DNA from: Prevotellamassilia timonensis
GTDB lineage: Bacteria; Bacteroidota; Bacteroidia; Bacteroidales; Bacteroidaceae
Direction of reading: 5' to 3'
Assembly (NCBI RefSeq): GCF_021531665.1
Contig: NZ_JADYUH010000012.1
Location: 1-48,295, forward strand
DNA length: 48,295 nt
The position numbers were made by a program, and so were the translations under genes. The notes below the pieces were generated by a model. That model made no database searches. It had not been told where the DNA came from and worked only from the letters and a program-made list of their open reading frames with translations. Positions within the stretch are counted from its first letter, which is position 1; each line of letters starts with the position of its first letter. This document shows positions 48,262-48,295 of this stretch, one piece after another.

Positions 48262-48292
48262 TTGCTTTTGGCGATGAAAAGTATTATATTTG
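48262..48292 (+). promoter_or_regulatory. Bacteroidetes-type promoter at the window end
   Basis: TTG at 48262-48264, a 20-bp spacer and TATATTTG at 48285-48292, a perfect consensus. The 73 bp from 48223 repeat the module at 29015-29086 in inverted orientation, including TTTTCCACACCCAA at 48223-48236, which contains a DnaA-box-like TTTTCCACA. The gene it serves lies beyond the window. Confidence 0.85.
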
Positions 48293-48295
48293 TAC

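Overview
The window looks like chromosomal DNA of a Bacteroidales bacterium, most likely Prevotellaceae (Prevotella/Alloprevotella-like). The reasons are promoters of the Bacteroidetes type (TTG, 19-20 bp, TAnnTTTG), starts without Shine-Dalgarno sequences, secreted proteins with type IX secretion (T9SS)-like C-terminal tails, a DksA-like protein lacking most zinc cysteines, DUF4296 next to lspA, a GT3-type glycogen synthase and a stand-alone AICAR transformylase. The genus is an inference. Coding strands favour C-ending codons. I saw no tRNA, rRNA, CRISPR array, prophage or intact insertion sequence.

Layout. 1-900 is a non-coding, repeat-rich leader ending in a good promoter. From 917 to 27864 every gene is on the + strand: three exported proteins with T9SS-like tails (repeat protein, subtilase, giant leucine-rich-repeat protein); a LysM/receptor-fold protein and a PorT-family barrel; valS; a small exported protein; a compact cassette of HPr-kinase-like ATPase, soluble Sec11-like Ser-His-Asp peptidase and PqqD-like protein; an AICAR transformylase, a small basic protein, serS, ruvX, def and a TPR protein; then glycogen synthase and glucan phosphorylase, closed by a strong terminator at 27934-27970.

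27971-29736 is a gene-free repeat island where two long unidirectional gene arrays converge. It holds a 22-bp tandem array (about 9.6 units), two convergent copies of a dispersed element, REP-like hairpins, and a consensus promoter firing straight into an intrinsic terminator. From 29737 to 47561 every recognised gene is on the - strand. In the direction of transcription these are an rlmB-like methyltransferase, a degenerate GT2 membrane protein, thiE, thiC, a zinc metalloprotease, pheT, a YebC-family gene, panB, ileS, a dksA-like gene, lspA, a DUF4296 lipoprotein and a 67-residue protein. 47580-48295 is another repeat island, ending in a consensus promoter whose gene lies outside the window.

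The genes are mostly housekeeping (four aminoacyl-tRNA synthetases, deformylase, Holliday-junction resolvase, thiamine and pantothenate steps, glycogen turnover) plus cell-surface export. The unusual content is the PqqD/HprK-like/peptidase cassette and several non-coding repeat families: a four-copy element with 11-bp iteron-like units, a 164/166-bp element placed exactly at two stop codons, and a duplicated promoter module.
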